A stretch of DNA of 64,000 nucleotides. Source: Yamagishiella unicocca (Eukaryota > Chlorophyta > Chlorophyceae > Chlamydomonadales > Volvocaceae). Made by a program: the position numbers and the translations under genes. Each line of letters opens with the position of its first letter. Position 1 is the stretch's first letter. The stretch lies in contig BDSL01000014.1 of NCBI GenBank assembly GCA_003116995.1, positions 186,001 through 250,000 of the forward strand. The letters are read 5' to 3'. The notes below the pieces were generated by a model. The model was not told where the DNA came from. It ran no database searches and saw only the letters and a list, made by a program, of their open reading frames with translations. Of this stretch, positions 1 to 11,900 are shown piece by piece.

Positions 1-355
1 AGCAATACTTGGCGTCGGAATTGGGGTCAGGGGTGTGGGTTCGGCATGTGGTCGGCTTGGCTGGTACCGAGGGAACCGCTGCCACCGCTTTCCGAGGGGA
101 AAGCACGCGTTTTTCGGTTGGTTGGGGAAATGCCACGGGAAGGACCGTATGGGCCTGGGGACCACGTGTGCTTGCGGAAGGGGCGTGCGACCTGCAAGCT
201 CCTATTACGAACAAACCTAACTTCTCCCGTTGCCCACGTTTTAACAAGCCTGGACGCATGCGCACCATGCCCGAGTGGCCCACCCCGCTGCGCAATCGAA
301 CGTTTAAGACTCACCACCACCACCACCACCCCCATTTCCATGGACTGCCTCTCAG

Positions 356-3300
356 GTCGCAAATGCCTGCGAGAATCTCGGCGTGGCGTACTGGCGCAAG
401 ACGCCGGTAAAGACAGCGGACAAGCAGGAGTCCAACCATGGCATCAGCGCGCAGAAATTCCAGCTTATAAGGGTGCGTGTGCTAGCTCGGTTGACTGCAC
501 ACCAGCACCCTGGCAATGGCTGGGCCGATGTGTCGCTTATAAGCTGCAGTCCAGCTGGCGTCTCCAACCTGCACCACACATCGCACTTTCTCAACGTGGG
601 GCAGAGCCGTGGGCGGGCCAGATCTTCAGCACCCGCGACGGGGAGGGGGCCACACACAACTACACCGGCAATGAGCAGCCGTGCGTGCTGGGGAACGGGG
701 ATCGGGCTGCAGGGCAGGAAACTATGCCGTACGGGTGCGGCTTGGCATGTGCGGTTGCCCAGCCGCACCCGCGCCGCTGCGGCTGCGGCTGACCCAAATG
801 GCGCATGTTGCCACCGTACCTGCGATGCTCGCCATCGGACGTATGCCCGGACTGCAGATACGGGCCGGCCTACTGCATGACCGTCGTCGCGGCTTTGAGC
901 AAGCACTTCAGGCTTTGGGAAAGAGGTGCCATCCTTAATACAGTGCGTTCCAGCCCGCATCCTCACACGCCTCCGGTGCCCGTGTCCCGCCCCTCTCGTT
1001 CGCTGCCCAGGAGTTTCTGACTCTGGGCTATTCGGTGCTCCTGTCGGATGTAAGTGGGGTTGGGTATGGGGTGTGTGGTGTGTCGGGCAGATCACGTCGG
1101 TTGCTGGTCCGGGAGGAGTACGTTTGTGCAGGTGTGGGCCAGGGCCAGGGGTGTGGGACCATGTATGTCAGCCTGTGCGTGAGTCAGGGGTCGCCGAGCG
1201 TGGGTCAGGTTGCCTGGAAGTACAGGAGGCCAGGACCAAACGCAGTAGGGTGCGTTCCTGAAAACCGTTGCGCGGAAAGCTAGAGACAGCAACGGACCGG
1301 AAGGGGTGAGTCGGGCCGGTCGCCGGAGTCTCAATGGCGAGCGGGTGGCGAGAAGACGGTGTAGCCATCGAGAGGGTGCGGTGTGCCCGCCCTTGTGCAA
1401 GCGGGAAAACTAGGCTAATTTGGAGCGCTAGCGAGGGCGTTGCGGGGCGGCAAGAGCAGCGGGATGGCGCAAACGGCTTTTGCCCCCAACCCTTTTACTT
1501 ACAAATCTGAGGGACCATGCCGTACAGGTTGATATCGTCACGCTACAAAACCCCTTCGACAACTTATACAGGTGATTCGGTGCAACCGTGTATGGTTGGC
1601 AGGGGGCATGCCCTCCTCACTGTGGGTACCCGGGGTGAAGGCCGCGGCTGTAGTGAACAGCCAGCGGCGTAGTTGGGGCGTGTAACCGAACATGGTTGGG
1701 GCACGTAACCCAACAGCCCCGTCGTCCCGTCGGCTGCGAGGCGTTGTGTTGCAGCCGGCAGCGCTAGCAGCGTGGTGAGGGGCAGAGGGTAAACTTGTGA
1801 GCGGACGAAAGGGTGGAAGTTGTATTAGGGGGAACAAACGAACCGTGAGGGTTGTGGTGGAGGTGCGAGCAAGTGGCGGCGTTGGGCACAGAGGGGCGTG
1901 TCCCACGGCGACGTCAGGGATGTCGACATCTGGCTGGGTTGCTTAGGATCGATGTCGCACGCCTCGCCACCTTTCCATCGCTACGGGCTTCCGCCTCCCG
2001 CCTGCGTTACCGCACAGGGATGAGGATGTTGAGGCTCTGAGCGACGGCTTCGACGAGGGAACAGCGTATGGTGGGTGATTTGAAGGTGCAGTCGCGATTA
2101 CAAGCTCTCCACTTGACGCGGGACAGGGCCCCTTACTTTAGATCCTATCGGTATTCACGGACTCACCGCAATCCTACTTCGACGGCTCGCACCCACGGAC
2201 GTCTTTCCTTGCCTGCTCCACGTGATGCATCACACTCCACGCACCTGCCGCCCGCGATGCACCGTGTACACCGGCGGGCATCCCCGAACACCTCCGCTCA
2301 TCCAAGGTCTCAAACTGCCTTACACGTGCCGCACGACTGCTAACCGTATGGCAGGCTGGGACGACGTGTTCGACGACCCGAAGATGGGCTGGTCGCGGTG
2401 GGCGCACACCATCCGCATCTTCACCCTTAACTCCGGCCTCTTCTACATTCGCCCCAACGAGCGGACGATCAACCTTATGGACCGCATTACGGACCGCCTG
2501 AACAAGAGGAAGGAGTGGGACCAGGTGCGCAGGGGAACGAAGCGGCGACTGACGAACGGACGTACGGCGACCTTACATCGAAGGCCGCGCAATTGCTAGT
2601 CTTTGGGCTTTTGGGTGATTATTCTTTGGGAGTAGCTTGTGGACGTAGACCAAGCCGGGAAGAAGATGAACGCGTGGGCGATGAGCCCCGGGCGTGGATG
2701 ATCCGCGGCGCAGCTGCGCGGCCAAAGTGCGTGAGGCCGCATGGGCCGGCCGGCTGTCGTGAACCTGGCCGCGAGCGCTCCTTGTCCCGGTACTGCTACG
2801 TTACCGCGTATGGAAGCCGATGGTTGTTGCCGCAGGTGGGCTGCTATTGTCTTTCATTTATGGTAAGTACGCCCATCACCCGATACCGCCACATGTCCGG
2901 GTCCTCTTACTTCGCAGGCCGTCTTTAACATGGAGATTTGGTTCCCCAGCCACGACGAGTACAAGGCGTCGCGCGTCTCGGTGCGCATCATGAACATCGA
3001 TAAGTTCCTCAACTCAAAGCGCCTCTTCAAGACGCTGCGGTGAGAGGGGGACCGGGCGGGCGCGCCGGCAACGGCATGGCGCGGGCCACCGAGATCGCGG
3101 CATAGGGTTGTTAGGTCCCTTATGGTTTAGGGTTGTTAGGTCCCCTAGGGATTTAGGGCTGTTAGGTCCTCTTACGGATATCGTGGCCCTACTTGATCGA
3201 TCCTGCCACAGCCCTGGGCGCCGTCCCTTGCCCTAACCCTCGAACCGCGCTCCGAACCGGCTGGGCATCCCATCGTGCAGAGCGGCGCGGGCAAACCGCA

Positions 3301-3881
3301 GTGCACCAAGCAACGAAGCATGCGTGCACAGCCACGTGCATCTTCCCATCTTCCTACCACACGCCACAGCCCGTATGTCTTGATACCAAGCTTTGACCCT
3401 TTACGAAGGCCGCACTAATCCTGCACTGCCCACTTATCCTGCACTGCCGGCCCGGCGCAGCTATGATGCGGAGTACACCCACCACCAGCCTGTTATGATC
3501 CACGTCAACTACCACCCAGACAAGTTCCAGCGAATGCAGTCCATCTGGGCCCGGTAAGGTCTCCATTTGGAACATCAAACTAGGCCGTGCGGCGGAGGCC
3601 GCTCCTCCAGGGGCACGCGACGCATCTTGCCTGCAGCAACAAACGAGCTGACATGTCCTGGTAGAAGTAACTCTTAGAGTTGGCCCCAGACCGTAAGGTA
3701 GAGCCTGGTGGTGCCGTTGCCGGTTCCGTTTCTGGAGGTTATGTTTGCGCAGCTGATGCCTGTGCATCTGCCCCGCTCTAATCGTGTGCCTGGCCGCAAC
3801 CGGTGCAGATACGTGGAGGGCGACCGCACGGCGTTGGACAAGTACCCCGTGGGCAGCTGCTTTAACGCACCTAACTGCTGA
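356..3881 (+). CDS. RRA-like GT77 hydroxyproline O-arabinosyltransferase (5' end missing)
   Basis: Predicted Golgi nucleotide-sugar glycosyltransferase of the GT77 (RRA/XEG113) group, which adds arabinose to hydroxyproline-rich glycoproteins such as algal wall and flagellar proteins. Eight phase-consistent exons were found: 356-472, 1011-1049, 1528-1571, 2018-2070, 2355-2524, 2918-3039, 3461-3553 and 3809-3881 (TGA). They read in order NLGVAYWRKTPVK, ISAQKFQLI, the metal-binding DXD region LGYSVLLSDVDIV followed by LQNPF, ALSDGFDEGTAYG, a long block with WAHTIRIFTLNSGLFYIRP, AVFNMEIWFPSH, PVMIHVNYHPDKFQRM and a short tail ending FNAPNC. These blocks and their order are those of the family. 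The N-terminal membrane anchor and first part of the catalytic domain are not in the window or not recognised in 1-355. A TGTAA signal lies at 4381. Family assignment is confident; donor sugar and acceptor are inferred from the family. Confidence 0.88.
3105..3245. repeat. Degenerate telomere-like repeats in a GT77 intron
   Basis: Three imperfect copies of a TTTAGGGTTGTTAGGTCCC-like unit lie at about 3105-3172. The complementary form CCCTAACCCT lies at about 3231-3240. They resemble plant/green-algal telomere repeats but are short and imperfect. Confidence 0.5.
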
Positions 3882-4385
3882 ACATGGACTTGCTTGAGTG
3901 ATACTGGGCTGGGGAACGAGGACGACGGGCTGGCCAATGCACCGAAGTCCAAGGGAGAGACGAGCGTGGGCGGAGCGCAGTGCACATGTGAACATTTGCG
4001 TGGGTTGACTAGACGTGGACGTCCGAGACATAGTATTGTGGCGGGCTGGTCTCAACTAACCATCAGGAACAGCTACAACAACAGAGATCAACGGGGGTAC
4101 AGGCGCGAGGTTGCGATGAAGGACGTGCGTGGCGGAAATGTTGTGCGGGTATTTACACCGACGGTGATCTTCTTCGTCGGCCAGCGAGCCAGTTGGACGC
4201 GTGATTCGTCAGGGAGGAAGAGCGGCGCGTAAACATTTTTCTTAATTACGGTTCCAGGGTTGCTGTATAGCAAACGTGCGTTCCAAGGTCAGCACGAGTA
4301 GGATGTGAAAGGTGGGTTTTCGAACCTGGTCGGTACATGGGTCAGTGCGGAGCGCACGTGGACTGTTAAGCGTATAGACTTGTAA
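3882..4385 (+). promoter_or_regulatory. Probable 3' UTR with TGTAA polyadenylation signal (4381-4385)
   Basis: After the GT77 stop codon there is no further coding signal. TGTAA, the usual chlorophyte polyadenylation motif, occurs at 4381-4385. The 3' UTR of about 500 nt is inferred. Confidence 0.45.
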
Positions 4386-5993
4386 TACTGGATCTGTGAC
4401 TATATCGACCGCTTGGGCCTTGGAGGATGTTGCTAATGGCTTGGCCCCTGGGAGTGTGCCGGTTTGCTAGCAGATCCAACATACCGGTAGGTTCGGTACC
4501 GGCCACTGTTGGCTTCTAACTGCGTCCTACACGAAAGCATTTCCTTCCATGCCGATAACCACAGGCAATTTCGAAACAATGAGGATGGACATCGAATGCT
4601 AGCTGGGACCACTTGGTTGCCGCTGGTGTCCCCTGTATGTCGAGGATAGCCGGGAGCTGGGAAGTTTCGCCTAAGCCCGCCCCACAAATCCCCACATAAC
4701 AAGCTGAGTGGCCAAGGTCGCCCAAGGGGGGGGGGTTAGCCCTCAGATACCTGACCGACAGTGCCACCACATGCCAACTGTGCCAAGCAGGCGCGTAGAT
4801 TAAGACCACAACTTCATAAAATTGCACTAGGGAGGGGTCAATGCCATGGAATGAGATCGGAACTCCGCCCGAAAGTCGCGCGAATTCGCTGGAACCGGAT
4901 TGTTCAGCCGCTCCCTTGTTGCTGGCGGGGCTGGAAGGGGGAACGTTCCCGTAATTTGCCTTACGTGCCCCTAGGCTTCCTTCGCCGTGCCCAACTAGTA
5001 CCTAGTATCATGTTGCGGGGGTGCGCGACGGTAAACCTGGGTTGATGTGTTCAGGCGTGTGCTGGTGGCTTGGGGCCTGGCTGGGGGCTGCCTGTATGTT
5101 GTAGCGTACGACTTGCGGCACCTGCTGCCACTCCATACCTGTCTCCTGTAGGACTATATTTCCTGGTATGCCGCGGGGAGCATAGCTAATAAGGGGCTGA
5201 TGAGGGTGTGGGATGTTTTACCTGCATTGTAATTTCGGCCATCTCCATGCCTGATTGCGGATCGTCGGTATGTTATTGCTTAACGCATGACTGGACATGG
5301 CGGGCTTGTGGAAAGTTCAAGACAGCATCAATCTCCCGTCAACTTGATTGACTAAATGTGAGGCCGCTTCAACAACAAGCGATCTTACTGGGGCCGTTTT
5401 ACAGAATTCCCTGTTCGCACTTTTAATTCGCGCCGGTCGGTGATCGCCTTAGAAATGTAAAGTGGTGTTCTGGTCGGGTCACCTGCGGCGGGTCCCCCAC
5501 GTGCCGCGGTACTCGCGCGACCCCTCGCGACCCCGGCGCACCCCGGCATTCGGGCCATTATGACCCTTCCTTGCATCGTAATTCCAGCCTCATAATACAA
5601 ATTACTGCGGCTTACGCGACCTCATAATTACTGCGGCTTACGGGACCTCATAGTTTACGGGACCTTATAACTTGCCTACACGCTGGTCCATGATATCATC
5701 ACATCGCCCAACTTTAAAGTAGACGAAAGTGAGAGAAACCCAGCCACACCGCACCGTAGCCGGTGTTCCTTGAAAACTAAGAAGCCATGTCCCGGGAACC
5801 CGGGAATACCGTAGGGCTGTACGGGCAGTGACGTACCGGTACGTGCGGACGGCCATGAAGCCCTCGCGACCTATGCAGTTCACGGTGATATCTATAGGTT
5901 CTGGCACAAATATGGTAACATTTCATGCGAAGCTGGAGCATCACTACATATTAGCTTGATTTACGACAAACACGCCCTTCTAGGTTGGGCGCA
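4386..5993. other. Intergenic region, no gene recognised
   Basis: No open frame here shows recognisable protein sequence or phase-consistent exons. It contains a G run near 4727 and a small direct duplication at about 5603-5655 (units with ATTACTGCGGCTTACG). The promoter of the downstream receptor kinase must lie in the right-hand part, but I see no clear TATA box. Confidence 0.5.
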
Positions 5994-8900
5994 ATGTATT
6001 TCCGGTGGCGCATTCTTCCTCTGTTTATAGCTCTACCGTTTTTGAACGTTGGAGCTGTTGTACTTTATGAGGAATCCGCAGCCAAGGAGCCTGAGAGCTC
6101 GGACGCCCAGCAGTTTATCCACCTCCAGCAAGGCACTTATGCACCAGGCGATAGTCCATTACCTAATAATATCACTAATTCCATCGTCCTAATTGGCGTC
6201 CTGGAGCCTGTCCAACTCGGAGACGAGGACGTAAGGAAGGACACGGTTATTGACATCTCTACAATTGTTAAGCATTCATTTTACCTTCATTCAGGTAAGA
6301 CATGTTGCGTAGCCCAGTCGGTCTGGGCGCCCGCCCGCCAGCAGTGGGCGTTTCATCGCAACGTGAAAATGCGTACTGCATCTGGCAGTTACTTCCTATC
6401 GCTAATTCGCTATCATTTCTGTGCTCCACGTACGCGCGCTAAAGGTTTTGTCATGGATCCCGAATTTACCGATGATCAGCTATGGTATCCCGTACTTTGC
6501 TTCTACAGGCGCGATATTCGAGCTGCGAAACCTGTCCTTGCTCTTGCCTCCCTTTATGGATGAGGCTTCCGTCGGAGAAACTTCTGACGAGGCGTCTGGA
6601 GTAGACAGCAGAAAGGCTGACGGCACCGCCGTGAGTGACAACGACAACCCACTGCGGCGCGCCTTCAGGGCTGAAAGTGGTTCTCGAATTTTGCTCAATG
6701 GCGTGAAGGTGGTGCTATCCTCTTGCGAGTGAGTTCACTGGTTAGGACTCGAAGAGTACCTGCATGAGGGACCAGACAAAGAAACGAACGACTCGGGTAG
6801 CGCACGGGTAGGAAGGGGTAGGACGAGCCCATGAGCCTCGCGGGCCTACCTGCTAGATCGCTGCCATAGTAAATCAGTATGAAGTGATCTGGTAAGGCGG
6901 CCGTCGTTCAATTCATGGGGGCACGACGCGCCGTACCGGACCAGGATGGGTGCAGCACATAGGACCCACAAGCCAGCCTGCCATGGAGAATCTGCCAACC
7001 AATCAACCAACGCACCAGCAGTCGTCAGCAGGTAGAGTGATCAGCGGAAAGCAAGGATGGAGCTCGCAGCGAAGCCAGGCATCAGATCTCCGAATGAAAC
7101 CGCTCACTCCAAGTAAGCCTCCAGACCACCGAATCCACCAGCAGCAGCCCAAAGCCTTTAGGGTAACAATCTCCAAGCCTGCTGGTCAACGGCACCACGA
7201 GTCCAAGCCCGCAGCTCCAAAATTCCGTGGAAAACTTACGGTTTCACCTGAATCCGGGGCGGGTCATATTTATTACGGGGACGGTTTCCATTTTGATGAA
7301 GCGCTCCTGCTCCTGACTTATCCGTCCTCGCTGCATGTATGCATGTGCGTTCTGCTGCGTGCGCCCTACTCTCTACTGCAGGGAGCTTGTGGCATTCACT
7401 GCGCAGCTATGCCGGCCGGACACGTGGAGGCACGCGACCACGGGGCTGCAAGTCCTGAACGGTGACGTCTTGTACGGCAGCGGCGCCCTCCCGCCGTGGC
7501 CGGACGTGCAGCTCTCCAACACGGTGTTCACGTGCCCAGGCGGCGCACCCCGGCCATGGACCTGCAGCGCTACGTTTGCCGATAACTGGGATTCTGTCCA
7601 CAGTATCATCAGTGACCTGATGCTCACGACGAACGGGGCGATACTCATTTCCTTGGCGCAGAACATGACGGATATGGGGACCTTCGTTTGGCTGGCGGTA
7701 CGGCGCGTTGGTTCCGCTGTTTAAAATTGCTTGCCTGTCGCAATAGTAACAAATGCTTGCCGCAAGCAGCGGAGGGCGTCCATGGGTCGGTTGTTGCGGC
7801 CGAGGCTCCATGCATACATGCGTTCATGTGTGACTCCTCATGCTCCTTCCTAATCATGCATTATTGCTTTAGTTGCTTATGTCTGTCTCCGCATGCGCAT
7901 GCAATCCTTGAGCCTTCGCTCCTAAGTTTCGGAGCGACTGTACATGAGAACACGTAGGCATGCTAGCGCGTCGCAGCGAGCCCATTGCAGTTATTGGGTA
8001 ACAAGCAATCCAGCAGCGATCGAGTTGCTTGCAAATCGTTGGGGTAGAGCGCCATGTTGCGCCATGCATGTATGCCAGGCCCTTATAACCTCCTGCATCA
8101 CCGGCATACAATAACAAATTTGTATGGAACATCTACTTGCGCAGGCTCCTATGAGCAACACGACCGTTGCGCTGTACGGAAACCCAGATCCCGCTCAACG
8201 CACACTGGTAGGTGGTACCAATGCAGCCAACGCGCGCGCGAACGGGGGATTCCTCGATCGATTTATCTGCTTGGGTGGCTGGGGTGCGTCTATGGAGTGT
8301 GTCATGGTGTGTGCGTGGTAAGATGTTGTGCGACTAATGCTCGATAACGCTCGAAAAGGAGCTCACACCGGTAATGTTATGCACATTATGATTATGCTTA
8401 CTTACATGCACCCTCTAAGGGGCATATATCCGCGCACTACGTAATGGGGTGGAAATCGTCCAAACCTCGCTGCGGTTTGAAAAATAAGCGTGCGTGTTTC
8501 CATTTATTTAATACCTGCAGGCGTGTTTGCAGGCAGGCAGGTATATATGTAGGGCTGGCCACAAGCAGTAGTGCATGGGTTCTACATACACCTGTCTTGG
8601 GCGCTGTATGTAAGATCGTACCCAACGTTCTGCTTGTACTTTCCCAGGATGTGCAATCTACCCTCTTGGCCGCGCGCGTTCCCTAAGTAAGTCCGAGCAA
8701 TAATCAGGGCAGCGTGATACGCCCTTATTATTTTTAAGCAGGCTGCATCGCTCGGCGGCCCCAAATGCATGAATGCAGGTCCACCTTCACCCCCGTTTCC
8801 GAGGCACGCAGTTCATTATGTACTGTGGTTATGGGGGTAGGGGCCTACCGAGCAGGCTGCACCTGTACGACGTTTCGCTCGTCGGGCTCCCCTATCGATC

Positions 8901-11900
8901 CCTTGGTCTGGATGCGTATCGGGATGCTCGGGGCCTGCACGCAGTCTGGCTACACTTTGTGGACGGTTGCGAGTAAGTGATTATTGTAACTGCATTTTGT
9001 GGACGGTTGCGAGTAAGTGATTATTGTAACTGCATTTTGTGGACGGTTGCGAGTAAGTGGTTGTATGTAAGCCCGTCCATAACCATTTACGCATCCTGCC
9101 GCGTCCAGCTGGTATACTAGTGACATGCGGTCCTTTGCCCTGCTTCTTCGTTCATTAGTGGCGCTAGCTCCTTCGTTCATTAGTTCGCCGAAGCTAGCTG
9201 CTGCCGCCGCGCGCGCATCGACCATGCATCCAGGCGCTGCCTTGCTCACCCTGCCTTCGTGCGTGCGCTTATTTGTCGTTGATGGACGGAATAGTGAATG
9301 ATGTTTGAATCTTCATCTGCGACGCACGAACCCCGCCTTGCAGTAGTGCGATGGCGCCATCGGGAGGTCCTTTCCTGCGCTGCTTGCGCTGCACGTTGGT
9401 CCTGCCGGACTCAGAAGTGGATTGGTGGCGCCGGGCGGAGCCAGGGCGAGATGCACCGGCGGCATGGCGGTAGGTTCGATCGGTCACGGCGATCGAGCAA
9501 GCAAGGAGCAGCAGCGGCTGCTGGCACATGCGAGGACGTGCGTGCGTGCTGCTGCGATCGATGCTGGATTGGCAGCCCTGAGTCCCCATACATACGTGCA
9601 CCCTAGCCATACTTGCTTGCAAGTTTGCAGCAGCACCTGCTTCGTCACGGCTAAATAAACATCCACGTCGGTGTCTATGCTTCCCACGTTCCCACACGCA
9701 ACGGATACATGCTGCTAGTTCGCTAGATAGTAGTTATTTGCTTGGCTCGTGAGGTCACATACACTGCGTACGTATGCGCGCTCCGTATGTACGTAGCGTC
9801 CTTTCGTGGTTCTGCTGCAACACCGACGTACGAAAGGAAGTACGTAAGAGTCGGCTAGCTCTATATACCTCGACGCCGTGGTGGATTACATGTGCATGTA
9901 TGTATGTGTGTACGTACGTGTGTCGCTGTATTGATTGAAGTAAATGAACTGCCGTCGCTAACGTTTGAAACGCCGAGCGAGTGTTATATGGCATACATTG
10001 GACAGCAGCGCTGTACGTATGTTGCCATGAACCGCCGGCTCCCGCCCGCCCCCTGGTACCTCGTGAACATGCGTCGTAGATGGATGGCTGTGTTCTTCCA
10101 CGTACGCAGGTGGGAGACCGTCGCCAGCAGCGGAAGCAGTACAGGACCCACTGCATTGATAGCTGAGGCGGCAGCAGCAGCCGGATCCACGGGGCCTGCG
10201 GAACCATTGATCATGGCATCCCTTGTCGACAACTCATCTTTACCAGTTATCGGACTGTTCAATTGCAGCCTCATGCCCTACTCACTCTTCAGCGGCGGGA
10301 GCAGCCCACCACCTGTCTGGCCGCTGGGGGCGGCACTTGCAGCCGCCTTGGGGTCTCACGCAAATGGCGCCGCTGCTGGGGGCTCCGCAGCACCGGTAGG
10401 CGTGTAAGCGCATTATTATGTGGTGGGAGCCAGGTACCCAACACACACGTTGGAAGATAGCCGGAGATAACTTTCATCGCCTCTGCTACTCTGACCTCAG
10501 CCATTGCCTGCACAAGCATCCGTGTGCTTTTGCCTATGTTCTGCCTTTTTTGTTCATGCACGCCATTTCGTACATGCCCTCAATATCACCGCGCAGGTCC
10601 GCGCATCTAGCCTGAACGTCCTTCGTGACAGCCGGCCGGCCATATGGCTTGCCTCTGGCTGCCGTCAACAAGCGGACGTGCTCTTGCTGCCGCCGGTTAT
10701 GCCCATCAATTTGGGCCAATACATGAACTCGACCCATCGGCGCCCCAATGGTGGAGGCGGCTTGCTCTATGTACAGGATGAAGCGCAGCGGACGATGGGG
10801 GCCGGCGGTGAGGTTTCGTGTACTGTCCTCGGGCCGCTGGAGGGTGAAGAGAGCGACGCACACTGGGACATGCAGGTAAGGCCGCGCCCTTTCGCGATAA
10901 TGGACCCGACAGCCCGCTGGGCCCAATGGACCTCCTGGCGCTATCTGCTGGAGTGGCGGAAGGGTTGACGGGTTAGCAGGGTGCACCAGTGGGAAGCTGG
11001 GGTTGATGGAGGTGTATTTTGGAGGGTGGGTGGTAAACCTCAGCCAAGCCCATCACCTTGCATGTACATACAGGGACCGATATCATACCTTATTAGGGAC
11101 CGGATGAATTGATTCCTAAAATGCAGATAACGCTAATACAACCTGACCGGGTAGGTGTCTCCACCTTGTCACCGGGCACCGCTCCTGAGACCCCTCATCT
11201 CGCTCTGCGCCGTGACATTCAGGGTGTGGTGTCGGCGTTAGTCATACCACCTGGAGCCACCCTGACGATCGCCCGTATGACGCTGTACAACCTGCCCCCA
11301 ACGGGGCCCCAACGTGAAGGATCAGGCTTAGGGGACATTCAATTTGGAGTAGTAAGCGAGACCCCGCCTGCTAATGGTGGTTCTGCTCCCCCTCCGACCT
11401 ATGGCAGTGTCGAAGAGATACCTTATGCTGTCAGCGACAACTTTGCCTTCGGTGGTAGCGGTGGAGGTGGCGTAGGCACGGGCAGCACCTACAACCCCGG
11501 TGGTGGCAGCAGCAATATTCCCAGCGGCAGTTTTGGTTCTGGTAACCCTCCAGCCTATGGCGGCTTCGTCCCCGGCTCCATTCCCGACGGCGGCGGCTTC
11601 TATTCCGGCGGCGGTGGCTTCGTCCCCGGTGGCGGCGGCTTCCCTCCTAGCGGAGGCGGCTCCATTCCCGGCGGCGGCGGCTTCAATCCCGGCGGCGGCG
11701 GCTTCAATCCCGGTGGTGGCGGCTTCTTCCCCGGTGGAGGCGGCTCCGTTCCAGGCGGCGGAGGCTTCATTTTCCCCAGCAGCTACAATTTGGGTGGCCG
11801 CAGTGACGACGCAGATCCCCAACCTCCGGCAACGAGTCCACAAGACCCCCCAGCCTCCATCTTCGCTCACCACTTCGCCAACCTCTCGCTCCCGCTCTGG

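Noticed and set aside
8648..8686. Possible extra 39-nt exon of the receptor kinase
   Set aside because: It has acceptor and donor-like ends, but in the required phase it ends in a stop codon, and exons 8145-8207 and 8779-8972 already join in phase without it.
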